DNA from: Lachnospiraceae bacterium Phil5
GTDB taxonomy: Bacteria; Bacillota; Clostridia; TANB77; CAG-508
DNA: 64,000 nucleotides
Assembly (NCBI GenBank): GCA_002633185.1
Contig: NWBM01000003.1
Location: 190,732 to 254,731 of the forward strand
Reading direction: 5' to 3'
Shown: positions 9,640 to 18,974 of the stretch, one piece after another
Layout of the letters: every line of letters begins with the position of its first letter
Numbering within the stretch: the first letter of the stretch is position 1
Notes under the pieces: generated by a model
The model's input: the letters and a program-made list of their open reading frames with translations, nothing else
Told to the model about the DNA's origin: nothing
The model's database searches: none
Program-made: the position numbers and the translations under genes

Positions 9640-10209
9640 TTAAATTGTTTTTGGATAGAAAAATGAAAATAAAATATTTTTACATGCATTTTTTTCATTA
9701 ATATCAAATATTAAATTTCCACATCTTGAAAGCGAATCTTTAATTTTCAAAAATTCTTCATTTAATTCTTCAAAAATATTATTTTGATTATTTTCTATAT
9801 TTTTTTCTTTTTTATTTTTTTCTTTTTTTATAATAATATAAAAATTTTTTATTGCAGATTTTTTTTCGACATTTAATTTACTAATATAATTAATATAACT
9901 TTCAGAAATATTTTTTATTTTTTTATTTTCTTTTTTTGTGGATTCTTTTACACAAGAAATGTGTTTAGATAAATCTTCTTTATTACTTTGAATTAAAATT
10001 TGTAAATTAAAATTACATGTTTTTAAAAAAATTTTATAAGAATTTAAAATAGCTTCTTTTTCTAACTCTGATTTTAAATTATAATTTATTGGAATTATTT
10101 TTATTATTTTTATATATGTATCATTTTTTAATTTAATAATTCCATTTGAAAAAATTTTTTCTATCGGCAACCATTGTTGTACCGAATTTTTTTCTAATTT
10201 ATTTTTTAT
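9640..10209 (-). CDS. VirB4 N-terminal-domain-like protein, first gene of the module
   Basis: About 190 residues. A segment near the start (WLPIEKIFSNGIIKLKNDTY) and the following PINYNLKSELEK resemble the extreme N-terminus of clostridial VirB4/TraE ATPases, suggesting a split VirB4. An ATG lies at 10236, but no ribosome site precedes it and the putative promoter would leave almost no leader. AAAGGTGGTGAG lies inside that extension, placing an ATA codon (10209) at optimal distance, followed by KNKLEKNSVQQWLPI. ATA 10209 is therefore my preferred, non-standard start; ATG 10236 (198 residues) is the conventional alternative. No membrane span is evident. Confidence 0.6.
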   Translation of the reverse strand: MKNKLEKNSVQQWLPIEKIFSNGIIKLKNDTYIKIIKIIPINYNLKSELEKEAILNSYKIFLKTCNFNLQILIQSNKEDLSKHISCVKESTKKENKKIKNISESYINYISKLNVEKKSAIKNFYIIIKKEKNKKEKNIENNQNNIFEELNEEFLKIKDSLSRCGNLIFDINEKNACKNILFSFFYPKTI

Positions 10210-10249
10210 TTTCTCACCACCTTTTTTCATTTTCATTTTTCGTAAATTA

Positions 10250-10304
10250 TTTTTACATCATTTTCTCACTAATGTCAAGAAAAATCGTATTACATTTTTC
10301 GACA
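10250..10304 (-). promoter_or_regulatory. Promoter of the VirB4 module with upstream Spo0A-like box
   Basis: On the minus strand TTGACA (10278-10273) is followed after 17 bases by TAAAAA, a weak -10. The heptamer TGTCGAA, the core Spo0A box of Bacillus and Clostridium, lies at 10304-10298, about 20 bases above the -35, a position from which activators work. Control by Spo0A is an inference from this one box. Confidence 0.4.
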
Positions 10305-10349
10305 TTATTCGCATTTTTATAATTAATAAATTTAATTATTTATAGTTAA

Positions 10350-10751
10350 TAAAAAAATTTGCGTCGGAAAAATCCAACGCAAATTTTAGTAAAGCTAATA
10401 TTAATCTTCAGCTAAAACTAATATATATAATTAATAACCTAATATACATTACTGTATAAATAAGCTATTTCACCACACATATTAATCAGTTGCTTGACTA
10501 TTAATACATAACTAATAGCTATATTCATCCACATGGGACTATTAATAACCACTAGGATATATAAGAATAATCGTAACTCGAATAAATTACCTATAATTTA
10601 ACCATAAATTATTATAGCTTACATACAAATAATTTACTCTTCATCTCTGCAAAATATAGACCTAAAATATTAAGCCTATATTTCACTTTGACCGAATATT
10701 AAAAATCTTTCAACTTTTAATACTCTTGGTTAAACTAATATTAACCTTACA
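10350..10751 (-). ncRNA. Unassigned structured RNA of about 400 nt between gyrB and the VirB4 module
   Basis: A gene-free stretch has every mark of a stand-alone minus-strand transcript. The promoter is TTGAAT-18-TATAAT (10787-10758). The expected 5' end pairs over 16 bases (10750-10735) with 10404-10389, and all three non-Watson-Crick positions are G-U only if the minus strand is transcribed. Internal stems include 10722-10715 with 10704-10697 and 10683-10676 with 10659-10652. An intrinsic terminator follows at 10396-10357, ending in T residues. No open frame with a ribosome site is evident inside. I looked for RNase P, tmRNA, SRP and 6S signatures and did not find them. Confidence 0.7.
10357..10396. 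terminator. Intrinsic terminator of the 400-nt RNA
   Basis: AAATTTGCGT and ACGCAAATTT pair around a short inner stem (GGA/TCC) and an A-rich loop, with a T-run on the minus-strand exit side and an A/T-rich exit on the other. It closes the RNA unit and isolates it from the VirB4 module downstream. Confidence 0.75.
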
Positions 10752-10757
10752 AAATTT

Positions 10758-10787
10758 ATTATAATCATTTTAATTTTTTTTATTCAA
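10758..10787 (-). promoter_or_regulatory. Promoter of the 400-nt RNA
   Basis: TTGAAT, an 18-base spacer and a perfect TATAAT lie on the minus strand just below the palindromic element that follows gyrB. The predicted start is near 10751, exactly where the terminal helix of the RNA begins. Confidence 0.65.
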
Positions 10788-10789
10788 AA

Positions 10790-10850
10790 ATTTTTAGGGA
10801 CACCTCCAAAAAATATTTTTAAGATGTTTTTTGGAGGTGTCCCTAAAAAT
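10790..10850. repeat. Dispersed palindromic element, copy b, abutting gyrB
   Basis: 24-base perfect arms (10790-10813 and 10827-10850) have the same core as the other copies. It ends two bases from the gyrB stop codon, so it may protect or end the gyrB transcript. Confidence 0.8.
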
Positions 10851-10851
10851 A

Positions 10852-12804
<1,953 letters not shown>

Positions 12805-13879
12805 CTATATCTTTTGATTAATTTTTCCACTTTTTACATTATATACTTTAAAATTTAAATTTTCAACATTTATTTTTTCAGTACATGTAATTATAACCTG
12901 TGTATCCCTAATATTTCTTAAAAAATTTATTCTTCTTTTTTCATCTAATTCAGACATAAAATCATCTAATAATAATATTGGATTTTCCCCTATTTCATCT
13001 TTTACAACTTGAAGCTCAGACATTTTTAAAGATAGAATTGCTGTTCTATGTTGACCTTGAGACCCATAAACATTTACTAAATTATTATTTATATAAATAT
13101 TAAAATCATCTCTATGAATTCCCTTAGTTGTATATCCTTTTAAAATATCTAATTTTTTATTATCTTTTAATTTTTTTAAAAATTCTTCTTTATTTGTAAA
13201 ATCTGAAATATATTCTATTTTAATATCTTCATTATTTTCTGTAATAATATTATGCACATTTTTTATTTTTTCTTTTAGTTTATTTATGAATTCAAATCTG
13301 TATTTAAAAACCCCTTCTGCATATTCTGAAATTTTTTCATCCCAGATTTCTAAAAGTTCATCAGATTTATTTTCAAATTTAATTTGTTTTAAATAATTAT
13401 TCCTTTGTTCTAAAGCTTTTAAATACATATTTAAAATATAAATATAATTTGGTCTAATTTGTCCAATAAAAATATCTAAAAATCTTCTTCTACCTGCTGG
13501 TCCATTTTTTAAAATACTAATATCATCTGGAGTAAAAATAACTATATGAATATTTCCTAAAAGATCACTTAATTTTTTTATTTTTACTCCATTTAAATAA
13601 ATATCTTTTTTTTCAGTTAAATCAATTTTTATTTTTCCATCTCTATCTGATTTTGAAAATTCTGCTTCAATTTTTGCAAAATCTTTATCGAATTTTATAA
13701 GTTCTTTATCTTTATTTGTTCTAAAAGACTTTCCGAATTGCTGTTAAAAAAATTGATTCTAATATATTTGTTTTTCCTTGGGCATTATCTCCATAAATTA
13801 CATTAATATTTTTATTAAATTCTAAATTTAATTCTTCATAATTCCTAAAATTCTGTAATTTCAAATTAGTTATCAACAT
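12805..13879 (-). pseudogene. recF: recF with an apparent one-base frameshift
   Basis: RecF is an SMC-like ATPase that loads RecA at gaps. The N-terminal frame starts at ATG 13879 (GAGG six bases upstream), reads LQNFRNYEELNLEF and the Walker A GDNAQGKTN, then meets TAG at about codon 51. The rest of the protein is intact one frame over: it resumes as GKSFRTNKDKELIKF at 13734, contains GPAGRRRFLDIFIGQ and ILLLDDFMSELDEKRR (signature/Walker B), and ends at 12805. Deleting one base near 13735-13740 gives a full 357-residue RecF. Either the gene is newly broken or the assembly has a one-base error; the well-kept downstream sequence favours error or a very recent mutation. Confidence 0.85.
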
Positions 13880-13892
13880 ATTGTGCCTCATC

Positions 13893-13901
13893 TGTGGATA
13901 A
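13893..13901 (-). promoter_or_regulatory. DnaA box between dnaN and recF
   Basis: A perfect TTATCCACA nonamer lies in the 30-base gap after dnaN. It is isolated from the oriC cluster and could link recF-gyrB expression to DnaA. Confidence 0.6.
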
Positions 13902-13909
13902 CTCTTCCA

Positions 13910-15028
13910 CTAATCTTTCATTCTTATTGGTAAAATCATATAAATATAATCTCCAGCTGAATCAACTGGTCTAATAATACATGGTGAAATACTTGTTCCA
14001 AAATCTATAAACACTTCTTCATCATCAATTGCTCTAAATGCATCTAAAAAATATTTTGGATTAAATCCTGCTTCCAAATTTTTTCCTTCTGTTGAAACAT
14101 ACATTTCTTCTTTAGCATCACCAGTTTGATTTGTACATGAAATTATAACTTTTCCTATTTCAATAGAAACTTTTACTGGATATTTCTTTTCTTTTTCAAT
14201 ACTAGAAGAAGAAATTAAACTAATTCTTTCAAAACAATTTTGAATTGTATTTTTATTTACTCTTATTCTTGTTTCCCACATTTCTGGAATTACACTTGAA
14301 TAATTTAAAAATTCTCCATCTAATAATCTTGTTACTATTTTACAATTTTCCATTTCAAATAAAGCTTGATTTTTTGCAATTCCTATTTTAATAGTATCAA
14401 ATGAATCTAATAATATTTTATTTATTTCATTTAAAGTTCTTCCTGGTATAACTGCTGAAAAATTATTTGTTTTATTAGGAAGATATTTACTCTTCCATGC
14501 TAATCTAAATCCATCAACAGCAACTAAATTTAATTTATTTTCTTGTACTTCAAATAAACATCCTGTAAATATTGGTCTATTTTCTTCATTACTTACTGCA
14601 AATAAAGTTTTTCTTATCATTTCTTTTAAAGAATTTTGTTCTAAATCTATAGAATTTTCTATACTTATTTGTGGAAGCTCTGGAAATTCATTTGGATTCA
14701 TTGTTGCTAATTTATATAAAGAACCTTCACATTCAATTACTAATAAATTTTTTTCATTTAAATAAATTTTTATTTCAGTATCTGGTAATTTTCTTATAAT
14801 TTCACTAAACATTATAGCATTAACAACTGTAGCTCCTTGTTCTTCAACTTCTGCTTCTATAATATATTCTATTCCTATTTCTAAATCATAAGTTGTTAAT
14901 TTAACATCTTTATCATTTGTTTGAATAAGTATACCTTCTAATATAGGCATTGTTGTCTTAGAAGCTACCGCTTTAGTTACGGAATTAATAGCTTTAAGGA
15001 TTTTTTCTTTGTCACATACAATTTTCAT
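13910..15028 (-). CDS. dnaN: DNA polymerase III beta sliding clamp
   Basis: The 372-residue clamp begins MKIVCDKEKILKAINSV, the usual start of the family; AAAGGAG is well spaced only from ATG 15028, not from ATG 15037. Three clamp folds are visible by length and by conserved stretches (EENRPIFTGCLFEV, DGFRLAWK, PGRTLNEI). The C-terminus YIYMILPIRM matches the family ending. It forms the dimeric ring that tethers polymerase to DNA. It follows dnaA across oriC, in the standard order. Confidence 0.97.
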   Translation of the reverse strand: MKIVCDKEKILKAINSVTKAVASKTTMPILEGILIQTNDKDVKLTTYDLEIGIEYIIEAEVEEQGATVVNAIMFSEIIRKLPDTEIKIYLNEKNLLVIECEGSLYKLATMNPNEFPELPQISIENSIDLEQNSLKEMIRKTLFAVSNEENRPIFTGCLFEVQENKLNLVAVDGFRLAWKSKYLPNKTNNFSAVIPGRTLNEINKILLDSFDTIKIGIAKNQALFEMENCKIVTRLLDGEFLNYSSVIPEMWETRIRVNKNTIQNCFERISLISSSSIEKEKKYPVKVSIEIGKVIISCTNQTGDAKEEMYVSTEGKNLEAGFNPKYFLDAFRAIDDEEVFIDFGTSISPCIIRPVDSAGDYIYMILPIRMKD

Positions 15029-15039
15029 TTCGTTCATTC

Positions 15040-15081
15040 TCCTTTATAATTAGTTAATATATTTAGTAGTAGTAGTAGTAG
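15040..15081 (-). other. DnaA-trio element and AT-rich unwinding region of oriC
   Basis: Six consecutive TAG triplets (15064-15081; CTA on the minus strand) are followed toward dnaN by an all-AT stretch. On the other side comes a short G/C patch, a degenerate box (15086-15094) and a perfect DnaA box (15095-15103). This box-box-GC-trio order is the basal unwinding system described for Bacillus subtilis, where DnaA moves from the boxes onto single-stranded trios. Confidence 0.85.
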
Positions 15082-15085
15082 GTGC

Positions 15086-15397
15086 TGTGGATTCTGTGGA
15101 TAACTATGTGGATAACAGTTTTCCGTAGGGTTTGCGATGTGGATAATTTTGTGGATAACTTTGCAACTTATCCACAGTTGAAAATCGCTAACTGTGGATA
15201 ACTTACTTATCCACATGTTATCCACATGATTTCCACAGCCCACTGTGGATAAGTCATGTAACTACTGATACATAAGACTTTTAAAGAATTATTACTCTGA
15301 CAAATTTACGAACATTATTAGTAATTTGTTGTCGAAATATGTTGGGAAGTGATAATTTAAGGTGTTCGCCTAAAGTTATCCACACCCCTGTGGATAA
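15086..15397. other. oriC: Replication origin, DnaA-box cluster between dnaN and dnaA
   Basis: Eleven perfect DnaA boxes (TTATCCACA in either direction) begin at 15095, 15107, 15138, 15150, 15168, 15193, 15207, 15218, 15244, 15376 and 15389. Between 15253 and 15370 is an AT-rich stretch holding one Spo0A-type heptamer TGTCGAA (15330-15336). Genes on both sides are transcribed away from this point, as expected of a bidirectional origin. An apparent reading frame here is an artefact of the boxes. Confidence 0.95.
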
Positions 15398-15406
15398 CTT
15401 TGTGTA

Positions 15407-16738
15407 TTATTTGTCAGATAACAATATTGTTTGTATACTTTCTACAATTAATTTTGTATTTGCATTTTCTTTTACATCTTGTTCTATTTTCTTACATGCG
15501 TGCATAACTGTGGTATGATCTCTTTTACCAAAATCCTTACCAATTTGTGGTAAAGACATTTGTGCAACTTTTCTACATAAATACATAGCAATTTGTCTTG
15601 GAAAAGCAACATCATTACTTTTCTTTGATCCTCTTAAATCTTTAACATCAATATTAAAATATTTAGCCACTGTTTCTTGTACAAAATCAGCTGAAAATAC
15701 TTTTTCTTGTTGTGCAATAATATCATTAATTGCTTTTTCAGCCATTTCAACTGTAATTGGACTATTAGTTAAAGATGATTTTGCTATTAATTTATTTAAT
15801 GCACCTTCTAATTCTCTAATATTGGTATCTATTTTAGTTGCAATATTTGATAAAATTTCATCATCAATATTTATATTATCTAATTGAGCTTTCTTTCTTA
15901 ATATAGCTAAACGAGTTTCATAGTCTGGATTAGATATATCTGCAATAAGACCCCATTCGAATCTAGATTTAAGCCTGTCCTCTAATAATGGAATATCTTT
16001 TGGTGGCTTATCACTTGAAAGAATAATTTGTTTTCCGTTTTCATGTAATGCATTAAATGTATGGAAAAATTCTTCTTGCACACGCTCTTTTCCAGCAATA
16101 AATTGAATATCATCTATTAATAGAACATCAATATTTCTATATTTATTTCTGAATTGTTCATTGCTATTATCTTTAATAGAATTAATTAATTGATTAGTAA
16201 ATTTTTCAGAAGTTACATATAAAATATTATAATCTTTGTTCTTTCTTAATAATGCGTTTCCAACTGCGTGCATTAAGTGAGTTTTTCCTAATCCAACACC
16301 ACCATATAAAAACAATGGATTATAAGATGTAGCAGGTGCTTCTGCAACCGCTAATGCTGCTGCATGTGCAAATCTGTTATTGTTACCAACAACAAAAGTG
16401 TCAAATGTATATTTAGGATTCAAAGTTGGGTTTGATACTCCATACCCTTGATTTGAATTATTATCCACTTGACTATCTGCTTCTAATTCATCTTTTGAAA
16501 TTATTGAAATATTGCACGCTTTATTAGTAATAAAGTTAAATGTGTTTGTAAGCAAATCTCTATAACGAGAAATAATTGCTTCTTTCTGGAAACTAGAAGA
16601 AGCAACTAAAACTATATTACCGTTATCTGCGCTTTTTATTTCAAGATTCTTTATCCAAGTTTCATATGATATGGTTGTGGTTTCTTCTTTTAGAAGTTCT
16701 TTTGCTTTTGTTAATAGTTCATTTAGTTCGTTTTGCAT
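15407..16738 (-). CDS. dnaA: Chromosomal replication initiator DnaA
   Basis: About 443 residues. Candidate starts are TTG 16756, ATG 16747 and ATG 16738; GGAGG at 16754-16750 leaves usable spacing only for ATG 16738, giving MQNELNELLTKAKELL. Domain I is followed by a variable linker rich in Asn/Ser (residues 85-110). The AAA+ domain has Walker A GGVGLGKTH and Walker B LLIDDIQFI, and domain IV carries the DnaA signature KRDHTTVMHACKKIE for box recognition. It lies between two DnaA-box clusters, which implies autoregulation. Confidence 0.97.
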   Translation of the reverse strand: MQNELNELLTKAKELLKEETTTISYETWIKNLEIKSADNGNIVLVASSSFQKEAIISRYRDLLTNTFNFITNKACNISIISKDELEADSQVDNNSNQGYGVSNPTLNPKYTFDTFVVGNNNRFAHAAALAVAEAPATSYNPLFLYGGVGLGKTHLMHAVGNALLRKNKDYNILYVTSEKFTNQLINSIKDNSNEQFRNKYRNIDVLLIDDIQFIAGKERVQEEFFHTFNALHENGKQIILSSDKPPKDIPLLEDRLKSRFEWGLIADISNPDYETRLAILRKKAQLDNINIDDEILSNIATKIDTNIRELEGALNKLIAKSSLTNSPITVEMAEKAINDIIAQQEKVFSADFVQETVAKYFNIDVKDLRGSKKSNDVAFPRQIAMYLCRKVAQMSLPQIGKDFGKRDHTTVMHACKKIEQDVKENANTKLIVESIQTILLSDK

Positions 16739-16783
16739 CTTAATCATATCCTCCAAACACTTGAAATACCTAGGACTTGAAAG

Positions 16784-16835
16784 TTATCCACATAGTTATC
16801 CACATATGTTGATAAATTTCCACAACTGTGGATAA
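16784..16835. promoter_or_regulatory. DnaA boxes in the dnaA leader
   Basis: Three perfect boxes begin at 16784, 16796 and 16827, between the dnaA promoter and the dnaA start. They form the second half of a bipartite origin and a site for DnaA autorepression. Confidence 0.9.
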
Positions 16836-16905
16836 CTTTTTTCGAAATCGTTACATTTTATGTTAAGATTTCGGCTGAAATATAGCAGTCCCTATTGTTT
16901 TGTTT

Positions 16906-16935
16906 ATAATATCAAAAAACATATATAATAGTCAA
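16906..16935 (-). promoter_or_regulatory. Promoter of dnaA
   Basis: TTGACT, an 18-base spacer and TATTAT lie on the minus strand upstream of the DnaA boxes. The divergent stretch 16940-17100 is AT-rich with one Spo0A-type heptamer (17027-17033) and no gene. Confidence 0.6.
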
Positions 16936-17104
16936 TAAATTTCTAAAAATAATTTTTCAAAAGAAGATTTGTTTTAGAATGTGTAAGAAAAAATTTTTTT
17001 ATTTCATTATAATAGAATTCGAACAATGTCGAAAAGTGTTTATTTTTCAACGTTTTTTAAAATTAATCTATTTAAAATCTTTATAATAAAAATTAAAATA
17101 TGTA

Positions 17105-17134
17105 TTGACATATAGTGAATGTATGATGTATAAT
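17105..17134 (+). promoter_or_regulatory. Promoter of rpmH
   Basis: A perfect TTGACA and a perfect TATAAT are separated by 18 bases, about 130 bases upstream of rpmH, as expected for a strong ribosomal-protein promoter with a long leader. Confidence 0.8.
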
Positions 17135-17262
17135 TGAAACGTTACTAAATGTTGTTAGTTACTACGGATATTTAAGTTTTAATTAAATTGGAAAATCTTT
17201 ATTCCAATGAAACTTTATATAAATTAACTTGAATGTTTAATAAAAAATAGGAGGTGCAAAAT

Positions 17263-17397
17263 ATGAAAAGAACTTTACAACCTAAAAATAGACAAAGAAT
17301 GAAAGAGCATGGTTTCTTTAAAAGAATGAGTACTAGATCTGGTAGAAATGTATTAAAGGCTAGACGTGCAAAAGGAAGAAAGAAAATCTGCGCATAA
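17263..17397 (+). CDS. rpmH: 50S ribosomal protein L34
   Basis: The 44-residue basic protein [19 protein letters not shown] with the [16 protein letters not shown] tail is typical L34. The start follows AGGAGGTGCAAAAT. It begins the conserved rightward cluster rpmH-rnpA-yidD-yidC-jag. A terminator hairpin follows directly, so the downstream genes probably depend on read-through. Confidence 0.97.
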   Translation: MKRTLQPKNRQRMKEHGFFKRMSTRSGRNVLKARRAKGRKKICA

Positions 17398-17402
17398 AAA
17401 AT

Positions 17403-17431
17403 AGCCACATAAATATTCGTGGCTTTTTTTA
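17403..17431 (+). terminator. Intrinsic terminator/attenuator after rpmH
   Basis: AGCCAC (17403-17408) pairs with GTGGCT (17419-17424) and is followed by seven or more T residues. It separates abundant L34 synthesis from the lower expression of rnpA. Confidence 0.8.
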
Positions 17432-17461
17432 TAATATTATTAATAATTAAAGAGTTGAAAA

Positions 17462-17815
17462 ATGAGAAAAATTAAGACTTTAAAAAAGAATTATGAATTT
17501 AAATATGTTTTGTCTAAAGGTACATATTATCGTGGGAAATATATTACAGTATATGTAAAAGGAAATAATGATAGTAAAAATGTTATTGGCATTGCTATTA
17601 ATACTAAGCTTGGAAAAGCAGTAAAACGTAATCATGCCAAAAGATTAGTAAGAGAAAACTTTAGATTATTAAAAGATAAAATTTCTCAAGGCTATAACAT
17701 AGTATTTTTATTAAATAAAAATGTAGAAATAAATAAATTAGAATTTTTTGATATTCAAAAAGACATGATAAATCTTTTTAACAAAGCAAATTTATTTGAA
17801 AAAGGGAAAATATGA
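17462..17815 (+). CDS. rnpA: Ribonuclease P protein component
   Basis: The 117-residue basic protein is the normal family length. The RNR-type motif appears as KAVKRNHAKRLVREN near residue 55. It binds the RNase P RNA and helps it cleave tRNA 5' leaders. It overlaps yidD by four bases (ATGA). Confidence 0.95.
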   Translation: MRKIKTLKKNYEFKYVLSKGTYYRGKYITVYVKGNNDSKNVIGIAINTKLGKAVKRNHAKRLVRENFRLLKDKISQGYNIVFLLNKNVEINKLEFFDIQKDMINLFNKANLFEKGKI

Positions 17816-18030
17816 AAAAAATAATTATTTTTTTAATAAAGATTTATAAAAAAATAATTTCACCAATTGTTTCAGCTTGTGGAATACATTGCAAATATTA
17901 TCCAACATGTTCGGATTACATGGTACAAGCAGTTGAAAAATACGGTGTATTTAAAGGATGTTTTTTAGGAGTAAAAAGAATATTAAAATGCAATCCATTT
18001 TCTAAAGGTGGATATGATCCATTAAAATAA
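17812..18030 (+). CDS. yidD: Membrane protein insertion efficiency factor YidD
   Basis: The 72-residue protein has the conserved CKYYPTCSDYMVQAVEKYG and LKCNPFSKGGYDPLK signatures. An amphipathic N-terminus (IIIFLIKIYKKIISPI) attaches it to the membrane, where it assists YidC. It is translationally coupled to rnpA. Confidence 0.95.
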   Translation: MKKIIIFLIKIYKKIISPIVSACGIHCKYYPTCSDYMVQAVEKYGVFKGCFLGVKRILKCNPFSKGGYDPLK

Positions 18031-18045
18031 TAAGGAGGAAAATAG

Positions 18046-18972
18046 ATGTTATCACCAATTTCTAATTTATTTGGTTACTTATTAAACTTCTTATATGAAT
18101 TAGTAAGTAACTATGGTATTGCAATAATATTATTTTCTGTTTTACTTAGAATAATTTTATTGCCAATAACTTTTAAACAACAAAAATCAATGGAGAAGAC
18201 TAACAAAATTCAAGGCGAGTTAAAATCTTTACAATTTAAATATAAAAATAATCCAGAAATGCTTAATAAAGAAACAATGGAATTGTATAAAAGAGAAAAG
18301 ATTTCGCCATTTAGTGGTTGTTTAAGTGCAATATTACAAATAATAATAATTTTAGCAGTATTTTATTTAGTAAGCCAACCACTTACATATATGAAAAAAG
18401 TTAAAGATAACAATGAATTAAATACAATTGTAGAAAATTATAAAGAACAAATAAAAAATGAATCATCAAAACAAAATTATGTTGAAATAGAAGTAATTTC
18501 AAGAATAGAAAAAGATTACAATAAAATCAAAGAACTATTATTACAAGAAAATGTAGAAAATAAAGAACAGTTAGAAAAAGAAAAAAATAATTATGAAAAA
18601 CTAAGAATTAACATGAATTTCTTAGGATTGGACTTAAGCAAAGTTCCAAAAAATAATTTAAAAGATTATAAAGTTTATATTATACCATTATTATATGTAA
18701 TTTCTTCATTTATCTCTATTAAATTATCTACAAATGCTCAAAATAAAAAGAAAGAAAAAGAAGAAGATAAGAAAGATGGAGATGAGCAATTAGATAGTAC
18801 AGAAGCTGTAGCTCAAATGGGAAAAAGTATGTCATATATAATGCCTATAATGACTCTTTCAATAGCATTTATTGCACCTTTAGGTTTAGCTTTATATTGG
18901 TTTGTAAGTAATGTTCTAATGATTTTAGAAAGATTAATTATAAAAAAAGTTGTAAGTGCTAAGGAGGGGTAA
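18046..18972 (+). CDS. yidC: Membrane protein insertase YidC/Oxa1 (SpoIIIJ-type)
   Basis: The 308-residue protein follows AAGGAGGAAAATAG. Five hydrophobic segments fit the family: residues about 20-42, 95-115, 205-225, 262-280 and 283-300. The functional Arg of the hydrophilic groove is in LLRIILLP. A long charged insert (residues 125-190) and an acidic stretch near 240 (KEKEEDKKDGDEQLD) lie in cytoplasmic or external loops. No lipoprotein signal is visible at the N-terminus, unlike many Bacillus forms. Inserts membrane proteins with or without SecYEG. Confidence 0.95.
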   Translation: MLSPISNLFGYLLNFLYELVSNYGIAIILFSVLLRIILLPITFKQQKSMEKTNKIQGELKSLQFKYKNNPEMLNKETMELYKREKISPFSGCLSAILQIIIILAVFYLVSQPLTYMKKVKDNNELNTIVENYKEQIKNESSKQNYVEIEVISRIEKDYNKIKELLLQENVENKEQLEKEKNNYEKLRINMNFLGLDLSKVPKNNLKDYKVYIIPLLYVISSFISIKLSTNAQNKKKEKEEDKKDGDEQLDSTEAVAQMGKSMSYIMPIMTLSIAFIAPLGLALYWFVSNVLMILERLIIKKVVSAKEG

Positions 18973-18974
18973 AG

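Noticed and set aside
5905-10236. Integrative conjugative element
   Set aside because: Only VirB4-like and TadZ-like genes are present; no relaxase, VirD4, integrase, excisionase or direct repeats are visible.
10350-10751. RNase P RNA, tmRNA or SRP RNA
   Set aside because: Their conserved sequence cores and tRNA-like ends are not present.
15034-15243. Open frame across the dnaN-dnaA gap
   Set aside because: It is produced by repeated DnaA boxes; composition is unlike a protein and it has no ribosome site.
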